A stretch of DNA of 55,934 bases from Deltaproteobacteria bacterium (GCA_003647275.1 QMMN01000013.1:1-55934), one strand, 5' to 3'; shown: positions 26,722-37,338, counted from the stretch's first letter. Translations and numbers: made by a program. Notes: a model not told the origin generated them from the sequence alone.

Positions 26722-27831
26722 ATGTATTTGCTAAGCGACTACAACTACAAACTCCCTGAGGAGCTGATCGCACAGGTGCCTGCATTTCCCCGGGATGAAT
26801 CCCGCCTGATGGTCCTGGAAAGGAAGCGGCAAAGGGTATCTCATCACCATTTTACGGACATTGCCCGACTGCTTTCCCCTGAAGACCTTTTGGTTGTCAA
26901 TAACACGTGTGTGGTTCCGGCCCGCCTGACAGGCTCGAAAGAGACCGGAGGAAGGGTAGAGGTTCTGCTGCTCAGCTACCCGGGGCAGACCTCAAGGTTA
27001 CAAGGCAAGGGGGATTTAACGGTTTCCCATACCCCGAATCGTGAAGAATTACCGGGAAGTTTTACCTGTGAGTGTTTGGTCAAGGCCTCCAATCGTCCAC
27101 GTACAGGATCGAAGTTCCACTTTGATGGAGGTCTCCAGGCAATTGTCCTGGGCGGGGCTGATGGGCGCTACAAGCTGGAGTTCCGGTTCAAGGGAGACTT
27201 TGACACACTGATCAACAGGATCGGCCACATGCCACTTCCGCCCTATATTAATCGGGATAAAACAAACCCGCCACCCTGTGACGATCGCGTGTGTTACCAG
27301 ACCGTATATGCCGAAAAAAAGGGGGCTGTGGCAGCCCCTACGGCCGGGCTGCATTTTTCAGGTGAACTTCTCAACCAGCTCGCAGCAAATGGCGTGGAGA
27401 TTGTCCCGATCACGCTCCACGTGGGCTATGGGACTTTTCTGCCGGTGCGGGTCGTAGACATCAGGGAGCATCGCATCCATTCTGAGGTATATGAGCTTAC
27501 ACAAGGGGCTGCAAGGGCCATCAACAAGGCCAGGGATGAGGGCAGACGCATCATCGCGGTGGGCACGACCACGGTGCGCGTTCTGGAGTTTGCTTCAGAC
27601 CCTTTCGGACGGTTGCACCCCGGCTCTGGCATGTGCGATCTTTTTATCTATCCGGGTTATCAGTTTAAAGTTATTGATGCCTTGATTACCAATTTTCACC
27701 TTCCCAAAAGCACGCTGTTGATGCTGGTCGCCGCCTTTGCGAACCGCCAATTTATCCTGGATGCATACCAGGAAGCGATTCGCCATGCATATCGTTTTTA
27801 CAGCTATGGTGATGCCATGTTGATTTGTTAG
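26722..27831 (+). CDS. queA: S-adenosylmethionine:tRNA ribosyltransferase-isomerase
   Basis: Penultimate queuosine step: transfers the ribosyl moiety of SAM to preQ1 in tRNA to form epoxyqueuosine. Visible family segments are YNYKLPEELIAQVPAFPRDE, LLVVNNTCVVPARL, RIGHMPLPPYINR, AAPTAGLHFSGELL, LHVGYGTFLPV and LITNFHLPKSTLLMLVAAFA. At 369 residues it is slightly longer than usual because of an insertion at about 87-115. AAGGAA lies 6 nt before the ATG. It is followed by tgt, the other queuosine gene. Confidence 0.96.
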   Translation: MYLLSDYNYKLPEELIAQVPAFPRDESRLMVLERKRQRVSHHHFTDIARLLSPEDLLVVNNTCVVPARLTGSKETGGRVEVLLLSYPGQTSRLQGKGDLTVSHTPNREELPGSFTCECLVKASNRPRTGSKFHFDGGLQAIVLGGADGRYKLEFRFKGDFDTLINRIGHMPLPPYINRDKTNPPPCDDRVCYQTVYAEKKGAVAAPTAGLHFSGELLNQLAANGVEIVPITLHVGYGTFLPVRVVDIREHRIHSEVYELTQGAARAINKARDEGRRIIAVGTTTVRVLEFASDPFGRLHPGSGMCDLFIYPGYQFKVIDALITNFHLPKSTLLMLVAAFANRQFILDAYQEAIRHAYRFYSYGDAMLIC

Positions 27832-27839
27832 GCCTGTTC

Positions 27840-27930
27840 AGCCGGCGCATAGAGCATAGCGCATGGCGTACAGAACATGGCGCATAGTGTTTTTTTTTTA
27901 CCCTATATGCTTTGCGCTCTGCGATCCAAT
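27840..27930. repeat. Family T palindromic repeat, copy 1
   Basis: GCGCATAGAGCATAGCGCAT on one side and ATGCTTTGCGCTCTGCG on the other form an imperfect palindrome of degenerate 6-8-nt units around a T9 run at 27891-27899. It lies between queA and tgt. Confidence 0.6.
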
Positions 27931-27945
27931 ACCAAATGCACGTAG

Positions 27946-29064
<1,119 letters not shown>

Positions 29065-29082
29065 GTCGGTTGAGCCTGCTAG

Positions 29083-29150
29083 ACCCGTGGATCGCAGAGC
29101 GCATAGAGCAAAAGGATAAAAATGCCATGCGCCATGCTCTGTGTGCTGTC
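29083..29150. repeat. Family T palindromic repeat, copy 2
   Basis: GCAGAGCGCATAGAGC faces GCGCCATGCTCTGTGTGC, the same degenerate units as at 27840-27930, here downstream of tgt. Confidence 0.6.
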
Positions 29151-29232
29151 TAAAGAGAACGAATAGAGGTTGCAAAAAACGATGATTGCGTTTATGGTAC
29201 GTTAAAATTTGAATATCCCAAGGAGGGAGAAA

Positions 29233-29454
29233 ATGAAAGAATCGGTTCAAACGGTCATCGACAAGATACGACCCATGCTTCAGGCTGACGGCGGGGATGT
29301 GCAATTGGTCAGCGTTGAAGGGGGTGTGGTCAAGGTCCGTCTTCAGGGAGCTTGCAAGGGCTGTCCCATGTCTCAGATGACCTTAAAAAATGGTATCGAG
29401 AAATTCATCAAAAAGGAAGTACCAGAGGTGGACAGGGTGGAGGCGGTCGACTAG
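29233..29454 (+). CDS. NifU C-terminal-domain iron-sulfur scaffold protein
   Basis: A 73-residue stand-alone NFU domain: VIDKIRPMLQADGGDVQLV at the N-terminus, then the cluster-binding CXXC in GACKGCPMSQMTLKNGIE. It assembles or carries a [4Fe-4S] cluster as a dimer and passes it to apo-proteins. AAGGAGGG 6 nt upstream decides the ATG at 29233 over an upstream start at 29209. This cell type has many FeS enzymes (NrdG and dehydratase activators are encoded here). Confidence 0.93.
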   Translation: MKESVQTVIDKIRPMLQADGGDVQLVSVEGGVVKVRLQGACKGCPMSQMTLKNGIEKFIKKEVPEVDRVEAVD

Positions 29455-29527
29455 ATATCTTTCTGTAGCGCATCGGCATGTTTCGTAACATCGGAAATAC
29501 ATGTAGACAAGGGGCTCTGGACGGTCG

Positions 29528-30712
29528 ATGACAATCGCTGAAAAGATTCAAATGTTTCTCGAACGGTCCTCGTGGATCCGGAAGATGTTTGAGCAGGGGG
29601 CCCAGCTCAAGGCAAAGCACGGCGTTGAGAATGTCTTTGACTTCAGCCTTGGAAATCCCAACTTGGAGCCCCCTGCACGCTTCAAAGAGATTCTGATCGA
29701 TGTTGCAAAAGCACCAGGTCTTAGACACCATGGTTACATGCCCAACATCGGCTATCCTGGTGTGCGCCAAGCAGTGGCCGAGTTTCTCTCCAGCGAGCAG
29801 GATTTTGAGGTCACAGCAGATGAAGTCATCATGACCTGTGGGGCCGCCGGTGCCCTGAATGTGATCTTGAAGGCGATCCTAGGCCCTGGTGATGAGGTCA
29901 TTACACCGGCCCCTTATTTTGTAGAATATGGTTTTTATGTAGACAACCACGGTGGGGTGCTGAAGACCGTGCCCACCAGGTCGGATTTCACGCTCGACCT
30001 TGAAGCAATCAGGGCGGCGATGACACCAAGGACCAAGGCCGTGCTGGTTAATTCCCCAAACAACCCTTCCGGTCAGATCTATTCCAAGGAAAGCCTTTTG
30101 CAGTTGGGAATGCTTTTGACCGAGGAGGGCCGCCAGCGAAAACGAACCATTTATCTTATCTCCGACGAACCTTATCGCAAAATCACTTTTGACGGGGCCG
30201 AGGTCCCGAGCCTGTTTTCCTGTTATACGGAAAGTATGATTGCCACATCCTATTCAAAGGATCTCTCGATCCCTGGTGAGCGAATCGGCTTTTTGGCAGT
30301 GCATCCTCAGGCTACCCATAAAGGGGATCTTTTGGCTGGTATGGCGCTGGCGAATCGTATCCTGGGATATGTGAATGCCCCTGCGTTCATGCAGCGAGTG
30401 ATTCAGTCCTTACAAGGTGTGTCTGTGGATGCAGCAATCTACCAAAAAAAGAGGGATCTGCTGTGTGATGGCCTCTCTGCGTGTGGATACGAATTTGTTA
30501 AACCAAAGGGCGCATTTTACCTTTTTCCCAAAACCCCTATCCAGGATGACGTCGCCTTTGTTCAGGCGCTTCAGGAAGAGCTCATCCTGACCGTGCCGGG
30601 AAGTGGCTTTGGAAGTCCTGGTTATTTTCGGATTGCCTTTTGCGTGGATGATGACACCATAAAACGAGCCCTCCCGGGTTTTGAACGGGTTCGGAAACGG
30701 TTTTCGTCATAA
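29528..30712 (+). CDS. PLP-dependent class I/II aminotransferase
   Basis: A 394-residue fold-type I enzyme. DFSLGNPN is the N-terminal substrate segment. NSPNNPSGQIYS and the ISDEPYRKI strand position the cofactor. SYSKDLSIPGERIGF contains the Lys that forms the Schiff base. The family includes aspartate, alanine and aromatic aminotransferases; the substrate is not determinable here. It stands 73 nt after the NFU gene and is followed by the promoter of the liv operon, so it closes its transcription unit. Confidence 0.88.
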   Translation: MTIAEKIQMFLERSSWIRKMFEQGAQLKAKHGVENVFDFSLGNPNLEPPARFKEILIDVAKAPGLRHHGYMPNIGYPGVRQAVAEFLSSEQDFEVTADEVIMTCGAAGALNVILKAILGPGDEVITPAPYFVEYGFYVDNHGGVLKTVPTRSDFTLDLEAIRAAMTPRTKAVLVNSPNNPSGQIYSKESLLQLGMLLTEEGRQRKRTIYLISDEPYRKITFDGAEVPSLFSCYTESMIATSYSKDLSIPGERIGFLAVHPQATHKGDLLAGMALANRILGYVNAPAFMQRVIQSLQGVSVDAAIYQKKRDLLCDGLSACGYEFVKPKGAFYLFPKTPIQDDVAFVQALQEELILTVPGSGFGSPGYFRIAFCVDDDTIKRALPGFERVRKRFSS

Positions 30713-30734
30713 TGGGACAAGGGGCATATTTTGC

Positions 30735-30780
30735 TTGACAATACTCTATTTTTATAATATATTAGCTAAGTTAGATTAGC
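30735..30780 (+). promoter_or_regulatory. Promoter and possible operator of the liv/acyl-CoA ligase operon
   Basis: TTGACA (30735-30740), 17 nt, TATATT (30758-30763). Just downstream is GCTAA-GTTAGA-TTAGC (30765-30780), a 5-bp inverted repeat placed where a repressor would block initiation. No regulator gene is adjacent, so the controlling protein is unknown. Confidence 0.65.
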
Positions 30781-30862
30781 GCAGGCAGTTTTGGCATCAA
30801 TCTTTTGATGACAGACTTTGGTGAAGTGGCATTATTGTTCAGGTCAATGGAGGCCATCAACA

Positions 30863-31684
30863 TTGGTTAAACCAAATGAGCTTAGAGAAGGGGACGTCCT
30901 TTTGGCACTCGAGGACGTTCACATGTATTTTGGGCGGGTGGGTGCCTTGGCAGGGGTCAGCCTGGAAGTTAGAAAAGGAGAGATCCACTCCATCATCGGC
31001 CCCAACGGAGCCGGCAAGACAGTGATGATGAATTGCATCAATGGGCTTTACCGTCCGCAGAAAGGAAATATCTATTTTAAGGGGCAAAGCATCCTGAAAC
31101 TGAAGCCTTATGAACGAGCCAAGCTTGGGATCGCCAGGACCTTTCAGAAAATTGAGGTCTTTCGCGGAATGACGGTCCTGGACAATATTCGGCTTGGTCG
31201 CCATATCCACCTCAAGTCAGGCATTATCAGCGGATCCTTCTATATTGGCAAGGCCGCCCGTGAGGAGGTGGAACATCGGGCCTTTATTGAAGAGGAAATT
31301 ATTGATCTTTTGGAGATTGAACATATCAGGCACAGACCTGTGGGTATGCTCCCGTACGGCCTGCAGAAACGCGTCGAATTGGGCCGGGCGCTCGCCTTGG
31401 AGCCCGAGCTTCTGATCCTTGATGAACCATTGGCCGGCCTTAATTTGGAAGAAGTCGAAGACATGGCTCGGTTCATTCTGGACATCAATGAAGAGGAGCG
31501 CTGGAAGGTCACCTGTATCCTGGTAGAGCACGACATGGGGGTTGTCATGGATATTTCCGATCGGGTTTTTGTGCTCAACTTTGGGAACAAGATTATTGAC
31601 GGGACCCCGGAGGCGGTCCAGAGCCATCCTGAGGTGATCAAGGCCTATCTCGGTGTAGAGGACTTGTATGCCACGAGGAGGTGA
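30863..31684 (+). CDS. livG: Branched-chain-type ABC transporter ATP-binding protein (LivG-like)
   Basis: 273-residue ATPase of a HAAT-type importer. Walker A is GPNGAGKT. The Q-loop region is ARTFQKIEVFRGMTVLDNI. The signature is LPYGLQKRVELGRAL, with Pro replacing the usual Ser of LSYG. Walker B is LLILDEP, followed by VEHDMGVVMDISDRV. I start at TTG 30863 because GGAGG lies 9 nt upstream; a more distal TTG at 30818 would add 15 residues. First gene of an operon with an acyl-CoA ligase, two permeases, a binding protein and LivF. Its end overlaps the next gene by 17 nt. Confidence 0.9.
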   Translation: MVKPNELREGDVLLALEDVHMYFGRVGALAGVSLEVRKGEIHSIIGPNGAGKTVMMNCINGLYRPQKGNIYFKGQSILKLKPYERAKLGIARTFQKIEVFRGMTVLDNIRLGRHIHLKSGIISGSFYIGKAAREEVEHRAFIEEEIIDLLEIEHIRHRPVGMLPYGLQKRVELGRALALEPELLILDEPLAGLNLEEVEDMARFILDINEEERWKVTCILVEHDMGVVMDISDRVFVLNFGNKIIDGTPEAVQSHPEVIKAYLGVEDLYATRR

Positions 31685-33608
31685 AACAGGGCATTCGAGC
31701 ATGGAGATAACGAAAGACCTGACGATTCCTAAGCTATTCTACGAGCGGGCAAGAAGGTACGGTAAGAAGGTGGCCATGCGGGAAAAGGAGTTCGGTATCT
31801 GGAGACCCATCACATGGCACGACTACCTGGAAAATGTCAAATATCTGGCTTTGGGCCTCATAAGCCTTGGTCTAAAGGAGGGGGACAAGGTCGCGATGAT
31901 CGGTGACAACCGCCCCGAAGGTTTATGGGCGGAGATGGCGACGCTATGTGCGCGAGGTGTGGGCGTTTGGCTGTTTCAGGACTGTCTTATGGAGGAGGTC
32001 AAGTACATTGTTGACCATTCTGATACGAAGTTCTTGTTTGGTGAGGGCCAGGAAGAGGTAGACAAGGCCATTTCCATCTTTGATGAGTGTCCCAAGCTGG
32101 AAAAGGTCATATGGGATGACCCAAAAGGCATGCGAAATTACCATCAGGACTATCTGATAAGCTTCAAAGAGGTTCAGCGTCTGGGCAGGGAACTGGAAAA
32201 AAAGGAACCAGGCCTGTTTGAAGCGATGATCAACAAAGGCCACGGCGACGAAGTGGCCCTGCTTTTTTACACCTCAGGCACCACAGGGCTGCCCAAGGGG
32301 GCCTTGCTGTCTCACTATAATATGCTGACCATGGGAAAGAACCTCATGGCAGTCGATCCGTGCTTTGAGACGGATGATTTCGTTTCCTACCTTCCCTTTG
32401 CTTGGATCGGCGAGCAGATGATGGCGATCTCCTGCGGCCTTCATGTGGGATTTACCATCAATTTTCCAGAGGAGCCCGAGACAGCCCAGGAGAACATCCG
32501 CGAAATCGGTCCCCATGTCATGTTCGCCCCGCCCCGTTTATATGAGCAGATGACCCGTACAGTTCAGGTCAAATACCTCGATGCTTCATGGATCAAAAGG
32601 AAAGTTTATGCATTGGCTACGAAGATCGGCTATCATGTGGCTGACCTTGAATTTCAGAAGAAGCCGGTACCATGGTACTGGCGGTGCCTTCAGTGGTTAG
32701 CTTACATCAGCATGCAGAAGAAGCTCAAGGATCACCTTGGGTTATCAAATATCCGCAATGCCTATACCGGGGGTGCGGCTATGGGCCCGGACCACTTTCG
32801 GTTTTTTCATGCCCTTGGAGTGAACCTGAAACAGATTTACGGGCAGACAGAGATTTCCGGTATTTCCGTGGTCCATCGAAGTGGAGACATCAAGTTTGAC
32901 ACGGTTGGCATTCCGATCCCCGAGACCGAGGTGAAGATTACCGAGGACGGGGAAATTATTTCTAAGAGTCCGTCAGTTTTCCTGGGCTATTACAAGAATC
33001 CAGAGGCTACGGCACAGACCTTGCGGGATGGCTGGCTTTATTCCGGGGACAAGGGTTTTATTGATGAAGACGGCCACTTGGTGGTCTTTGACCGCTCCAA
33101 GGATGTCATGACGCTGACCGACGGCCGACTCTTTTCACCTCAGTACTTGGAAACCCGCCTAAAGTTCAGCCCGTATTTAAAGGATGCGTGGGTCATCGGG
33201 GACAAGCGGGACTATGTGACGGCGGTTACTTGCATTGACTATTCTGTTGTGGGCAAGTGGGCCGATGAAAAGAAGCTCACATATACCAGCTATCCCGAGC
33301 TTTCTCAGAAGCCTGAGGTTTACGACTTGGTGGAAAGGCAGATCCGGCAGGCCAACAAGGATCTCCCCGAGGTCGCCAGAGTCAGGAAATTTGTTAACCT
33401 ATACAAGGAATTTGATCCGGATGATGATGAGCTGACGAGGACCCGGAAATTGCGCCGAGCCTTTGTGGAAAAAAGGTATCACGAAATTGTAGACGCCCTT
33501 TATTCAGATGCCGATGTTGTGCATGTTGACACGACCATTACTTACGAAGATGGACGGAAAATCCATATCAAGACCGATCTTCACATACGGAAGGTGAGTG
33601 GTCATTAG
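31668..33608 (+). CDS. Long-chain-type acyl-CoA synthetase (AMP-binding) inside the liv operon
   Basis: 646-residue AMP-forming ligase of the FadD15/ACSL class. P-loop FYTSGTTGLPKGALLSHYN at about 203-221, the A5 motif QIYGQTEISG, YSGDKGFIDEDGHLVVFDR and a long C-terminal domain. Insertion between livG and livH implies that the transporter's cargo is an organic acid that is activated as it enters. Fatty or aromatic acids are likelier than amino acids. The start overlaps livG by 17 nt with GAGG 6 nt before it; an internal ATG at 31701 is possible. Confidence 0.88.
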   Translation: MPRGGETGHSSMEITKDLTIPKLFYERARRYGKKVAMREKEFGIWRPITWHDYLENVKYLALGLISLGLKEGDKVAMIGDNRPEGLWAEMATLCARGVGVWLFQDCLMEEVKYIVDHSDTKFLFGEGQEEVDKAISIFDECPKLEKVIWDDPKGMRNYHQDYLISFKEVQRLGRELEKKEPGLFEAMINKGHGDEVALLFYTSGTTGLPKGALLSHYNMLTMGKNLMAVDPCFETDDFVSYLPFAWIGEQMMAISCGLHVGFTINFPEEPETAQENIREIGPHVMFAPPRLYEQMTRTVQVKYLDASWIKRKVYALATKIGYHVADLEFQKKPVPWYWRCLQWLAYISMQKKLKDHLGLSNIRNAYTGGAAMGPDHFRFFHALGVNLKQIYGQTEISGISVVHRSGDIKFDTVGIPIPETEVKITEDGEIISKSPSVFLGYYKNPEATAQTLRDGWLYSGDKGFIDEDGHLVVFDRSKDVMTLTDGRLFSPQYLETRLKFSPYLKDAWVIGDKRDYVTAVTCIDYSVVGKWADEKKLTYTSYPELSQKPEVYDLVERQIRQANKDLPEVARVRKFVNLYKEFDPDDDELTRTRKLRRAFVEKRYHEIVDALYSDADVVHVDTTITYEDGRKIHIKTDLHIRKVSGH

Positions 33609-33737
33609 TCACTGGTCATTGGTCGCTGGTTTGGCCGGCAAATACCGGATGTAATGTGTGTTGCCCGTTTTCAAATATCCGGCATCTGGCATCGGTTATT
33701 GACACTAGTTACTAATGACCAATGACTAATGACTAAC
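33603..33737. repeat. Family U tandem-arm palindrome
   Basis: The left arm TTAGTCACTGGTCATTGGTC and the right arm ACTAATGACCAATGACTAAT are inverted arrays of a degenerate GTCATTG-type 7-mer. They flank about 70 nt with CCGGATGTAATG and CCGGCATCTGG. It sits inside the liv operon. A short relative occurs at 18678-18695. Confidence 0.65.
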
Positions 33738-33751
33738 CAGGAGAAAACCCG

Positions 33752-34636
33752 ATGGAACTTTTTTTAATGACCCTCACTACGGGTATCATGGTGGGTGGTA
33801 TTTATGCCCTCATAGCCCTCGGATGGGTGCTTATTTACAAGTGTTCAGGCGTGCTGAACCTCGCCATGGGAGAACTGACCCTTATCGGTGCCTATGTGTC
33901 CCTGAGCTTTTATTCCATGGGCATCCCCTTTCTCCTTGCCCTCCTTTTTTCGCTGATCATTGGGTTTATTCTGGGGATCTTAACCGAAAGAATTTTCCTT
34001 GACAGACTCATTGGCGAACCGATCCTGACGGTCATCATGGTCACTGTAGGGCTATCTTTTTTCTTCCGGGGGATCGTGGAACTCATATGGGGAACCGATA
34101 CCCGGGTATTCACGCCGCCTGTTTTTCCATTGGAGCCGATCCACATTGGGCCATTGATTGTCGGCCAGGTTTATCTATGGAGCTTTGTAGCCGCCATTAT
34201 TCTTCTGTGTATCTTTGTGGTTTTTTTTCAATACACCCGATGGGGTCTTGCCATGCAGGCCACGGCCGATGATGAGATGGCAGCGCTGTCCCTTGGCGTG
34301 AGTGCCCGCTTTGTTTATGCAACGGCCTGGGCCATTGCGTTCATGGCTGCTGGCGTTGGAGGCACCCTTTTAGGGAATATTAACGGACTCAATATTTCCG
34401 TCGGCTACCTCGGGCTGCTGGTCCTGCCGGCAGTGGTGCTCGGCGGCCTTAATTCAGTGCCTGGAGCCATCATGGGCGGCATAATTATTGGTGTGTTGCA
34501 GAACCTGAGCGGGGCTTACCTGGATAGGTACTTTCCAGGGGGTGTGAAAGAGATCGCCCCATTTGTCTTTATGGCTGTTTTCTTGCTTTTTAAACCATAC
34601 GGGCTCTGGGGCTGGGAGCGGATTGAACGGGTGTGA
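33752..34636 (+). CDS. livH: Branched-chain-type ABC transporter permease (LivH-like)
   Basis: 294-residue inner-membrane permease with about eight helices. Family segments are GIYALIALGWVLIYKCSGVLNLAMGELT at the N-terminus, the cytoplasmic coupling loop around TADDEMAALSLGVSARFVYA, and PGAIMGGIIIGVLQNL near the C-terminus. AGGAG lies 8 nt before the ATG. Pairs with LivM. Confidence 0.94.
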   Translation: MELFLMTLTTGIMVGGIYALIALGWVLIYKCSGVLNLAMGELTLIGAYVSLSFYSMGIPFLLALLFSLIIGFILGILTERIFLDRLIGEPILTVIMVTVGLSFFFRGIVELIWGTDTRVFTPPVFPLEPIHIGPLIVGQVYLWSFVAAIILLCIFVVFFQYTRWGLAMQATADDEMAALSLGVSARFVYATAWAIAFMAAGVGGTLLGNINGLNISVGYLGLLVLPAVVLGGLNSVPGAIMGGIIIGVLQNLSGAYLDRYFPGGVKEIAPFVFMAVFLLFKPYGLWGWERIERV

Positions 34637-34644
34637 AAAACCCA

Positions 34645-34820
34645 AGTGCCTAAAGTGAGCTAAAGTGCCTAAAGTTAAGGTATTCTGCCAATTTTGTATA
34701 CTTTTCCCAATAGGGGTAGATATTGCATGAGAACGCTTCGTCGTCCATTTTCAAAATTGACTGCGCTGAAAGCGCATTCCTCAACTTTAGCTCACTTTAG
34801 ACACTTCAAACTTTAGGCAC
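34645..34820. repeat. Family R palindrome, copy 6
   Basis: Lies between livH and livM. The left arm has three units. The core keeps only the half with TGCGCTGAAAGCGCA; the other half is replaced by unrelated sequence. The right arm ends TTCAAACTTTAGGCAC, 21 nt before livM. Confidence 0.8.
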
Positions 34821-34841
34821 TAAACTGATGGAGTCAACCTT

Positions 34842-35942
34842 ATGTCAACAACATTTCTCCCATGCGGAGTTTACCATGAAAACTATCCCCAGGATCATGC
34901 ATGGTGGCAAACGAAATTTGTCAAGGGAAAGATGATCCTGCTCTTTCTGCTCGTCTTTGTGGTGATTCCTCTACTTGCAGATGCCTATTGGATCAGCGTC
35001 TGCAATCAGATTGGCTACACGATTCTAGGGGCTTTAGGGGTACAGCTTTTGATCGGTTATTGCGGCCAGGTTACCCTCGGTCACGCCGCATTTCTTGCGG
35101 TAGGCGCCTACACCAGCACCTTACTTATCCTGGAGTTCCCGTGGCCCAAGTTTCTGATAGATTGGGGTATTGCCTATCCCATCAGCATCGTCATTGCTGC
35201 GGTCGTCGCCGGCATCTGGAGTGTCCTCTTTGGTCTCCCTTCGGCCAAGGTCAAAGGATTCTACCTGATTTTAACAACCATGGCAGCCCAGTTCATTACC
35301 GTTGATTTTGTTATTACGCAGTATGTGAGCCAGATCGGAGGTCGGGGCCAGGCCTTTTCCTTACCGCCTGGAACCATCAAGATCGGACCATGGGTTATTG
35401 ATAGCGACCAAAAGGTCTATTTCATGATGCTTATTTTGGTGATCATGTGTGTGATCGGTTTAGCCAACCTCCTCCGGTCCAGGGCCGGCAGGGCCTGGGT
35501 GGCGATCCGAGACAATGATATTTCTGCTGAGGTCATGGGGATTAATATTGTCAAGTACAAGCTCCTGGCCTTTTTTGTGGCCGGATTTATCGGCGGGATC
35601 GCAGGGGCCTTCTGGATCAGCAACCTGGCGGCCATCAGTCCCGAGCACTTCCCCTGGTTCTGGTCCCTGTGGCTGGTGGGCGTGATTCTTATCGGAGGAG
35701 TGGGCTCCATACATGGGGCCATCTTCGGCTCCATCTTCATGGTGGTGGTCATGGAGCTATTGCAATTGGCCATCATGCCTCTTGCTGACACGTATCCTAA
35801 GCTGTTGATGGACTTTTTGTTTATCAAGGAGGCCGCCTTTGGCCTGGCCATTTGTGCCTTTTTGATTTTTGAACCTAATGGCCTGGCCTACCGCTGGTGG
35901 CAAATCAAGAATTATTTCAATCTATGGCCATTTTCGTACTAG
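34842..35942 (+). CDS. livM: Branched-chain-type ABC transporter permease (LivM-like)
   Basis: 366-residue permease with about nine or ten helices. Typical LivM segments are GYCGQVTLGHAAFLAVGAYT, RAGRAWVAIRDNDISAEVMG (coupling loop) and GGVGSIHGAIFGSIFMVV. It has an unusually long polar N-terminus (about 25 residues before the first helix). GGAG lies 8 nt upstream of the ATG. Confidence 0.93.
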   Translation: MSTTFLPCGVYHENYPQDHAWWQTKFVKGKMILLFLLVFVVIPLLADAYWISVCNQIGYTILGALGVQLLIGYCGQVTLGHAAFLAVGAYTSTLLILEFPWPKFLIDWGIAYPISIVIAAVVAGIWSVLFGLPSAKVKGFYLILTTMAAQFITVDFVITQYVSQIGGRGQAFSLPPGTIKIGPWVIDSDQKVYFMMLILVIMCVIGLANLLRSRAGRAWVAIRDNDISAEVMGINIVKYKLLAFFVAGFIGGIAGAFWISNLAAISPEHFPWFWSLWLVGVILIGGVGSIHGAIFGSIFMVVVMELLQLAIMPLADTYPKLLMDFLFIKEAAFGLAICAFLIFEPNGLAYRWWQIKNYFNLWPFSY

Positions 35943-36017
35943 AAGGGGGGGATGATGCGTCTATTTAGGTAAGGGTATATTGGAAAGCCTTTTTTCTACT
36001 GAAAAGGGGAGGAGATT

Positions 36018-37262
36018 ATGAGGATGAAAGATATATGGTTCAAGGTCTTGGTACCATTCTTTGCCGTGGCTATCCTTGTGGGCTTTTCCACGGGCTGGGC
36101 TGCAACGATCACTGTCGGGGCTCTGAACGATATGACCGGGGCTACCTCAGACGTTGGCAAGGATTATGCCCTGGGCATTGCTGAGGCCATCCACTACGTG
36201 AATGATATGGGAGGCATCAACGGCAAGAAGATCAAGCTCTATCAGTTTGATTATGGCTATCGCATTCCCGAAGCTCTGACCAAGTACAACCTCTTCAAAC
36301 GACTCAAGTGCGTTGCCATCCTGGGATGGGGGACCGGGGATACGGAAGCCTTGGCACCCACGGTAGCCAGAGACAAAATCCCGTATGTCTCGGCCTCCTA
36401 TTCAGGCCATTTGTGCAATCCTGAAAAAACGCCATACAACCTTTTCTTTTCTTCGGATTATTCCAGTCAGGCGCGTGGATTAATCACCGCCTGGTTTGAC
36501 AAGAAGTGGCCAAATCACAAGGATTATGGAAATAGGAAACCCCGGATTGCCTGCTGCTATATGTTCGCTTCTCCTTTCAGCAGCTCAGCCATCAAGGCTG
36601 CCAAGGATCAAGCCAACATGCTCGGATTTGAAATAGGACCGGACCAGGACGTGTCACTCTTTGCCATAGACACCAAGAGCCAGGTCCTGGGCTTAAAAGA
36701 GTTCAAGCCTGACGTTCTTTTGCATACCAATACCGTCATGAGCGTCGCAGCCACCTTGAGGGACGCTTACTCGCTGGGCCTGGGGGCCGACCACATCATC
36801 GTTAACTGGGGCTATGACGAGAATCTACCTCGCTTGGCCGGCAAGGCGGCTGAAGGGGCCATGGGAAGCGCCCCGTGGGCTTTTTTCGGCGAGGATGTTC
36901 CGCTAATGGACAAGGTTGTGGAATATGCGAAGAGATACAATCCGGGGATTCCCATGGAGAAAAGGACTATCCACACAGTGCAAGCGTGGGCCAGTGTGTT
37001 GGGACTTGCAGAGGCCATGAAACGGGCAGACAAGGCCGGGAACCTGACTGGTCCAGGGATTCTCAAGCAGGGTTTTGAGAGCATGAAAGATCTTGAGATT
37101 GGCTTAGGGTTAGCCCCCGTCTCGTTCACAGCCACAGATCACCGATGTCAAACGGTGATCAATGTCTATGAATATAGAAACGGCAAGTTCAATGCCCTTG
37201 AAAAGGTAGATCTGAAAAGTCGATGGCCGGATAAATGGGCTAACGAGTGGATCGGGTGGTAG
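36018..37262 (+). CDS. Periplasmic substrate-binding protein of the liv-type transporter
   Basis: 414-residue type I periplasmic-binding-fold protein with a signal peptide (VLVPFFAVAILVGFSTGWA, cleavage before ATITVGAL). Mature start ITVGALNDMTGATSDVGKDYALG and YVNDMGGINGKKIKL are family hallmarks. GGAGG 5 nt before the ATG is strong. The position between permease and second ATPase genes is standard; the embedded acyl-CoA ligase suggests the ligand is an organic acid. Confidence 0.92.
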   Translation: MRMKDIWFKVLVPFFAVAILVGFSTGWAATITVGALNDMTGATSDVGKDYALGIAEAIHYVNDMGGINGKKIKLYQFDYGYRIPEALTKYNLFKRLKCVAILGWGTGDTEALAPTVARDKIPYVSASYSGHLCNPEKTPYNLFFSSDYSSQARGLITAWFDKKWPNHKDYGNRKPRIACCYMFASPFSSSAIKAAKDQANMLGFEIGPDQDVSLFAIDTKSQVLGLKEFKPDVLLHTNTVMSVAATLRDAYSLGLGADHIIVNWGYDENLPRLAGKAAEGAMGSAPWAFFGEDVPLMDKVVEYAKRYNPGIPMEKRTIHTVQAWASVLGLAEAMKRADKAGNLTGPGILKQGFESMKDLEIGLGLAPVSFTATDHRCQTVINVYEYRNGKFNALEKVDLKSRWPDKWANEWIGW

Positions 37263-37338
37263 CAATACATACCCGGTTGCGTGATTGAGTCATTGGCACG
37301 AATAAACCTTGTTGCCAATTCCAACGGAGGTCTGAGGC

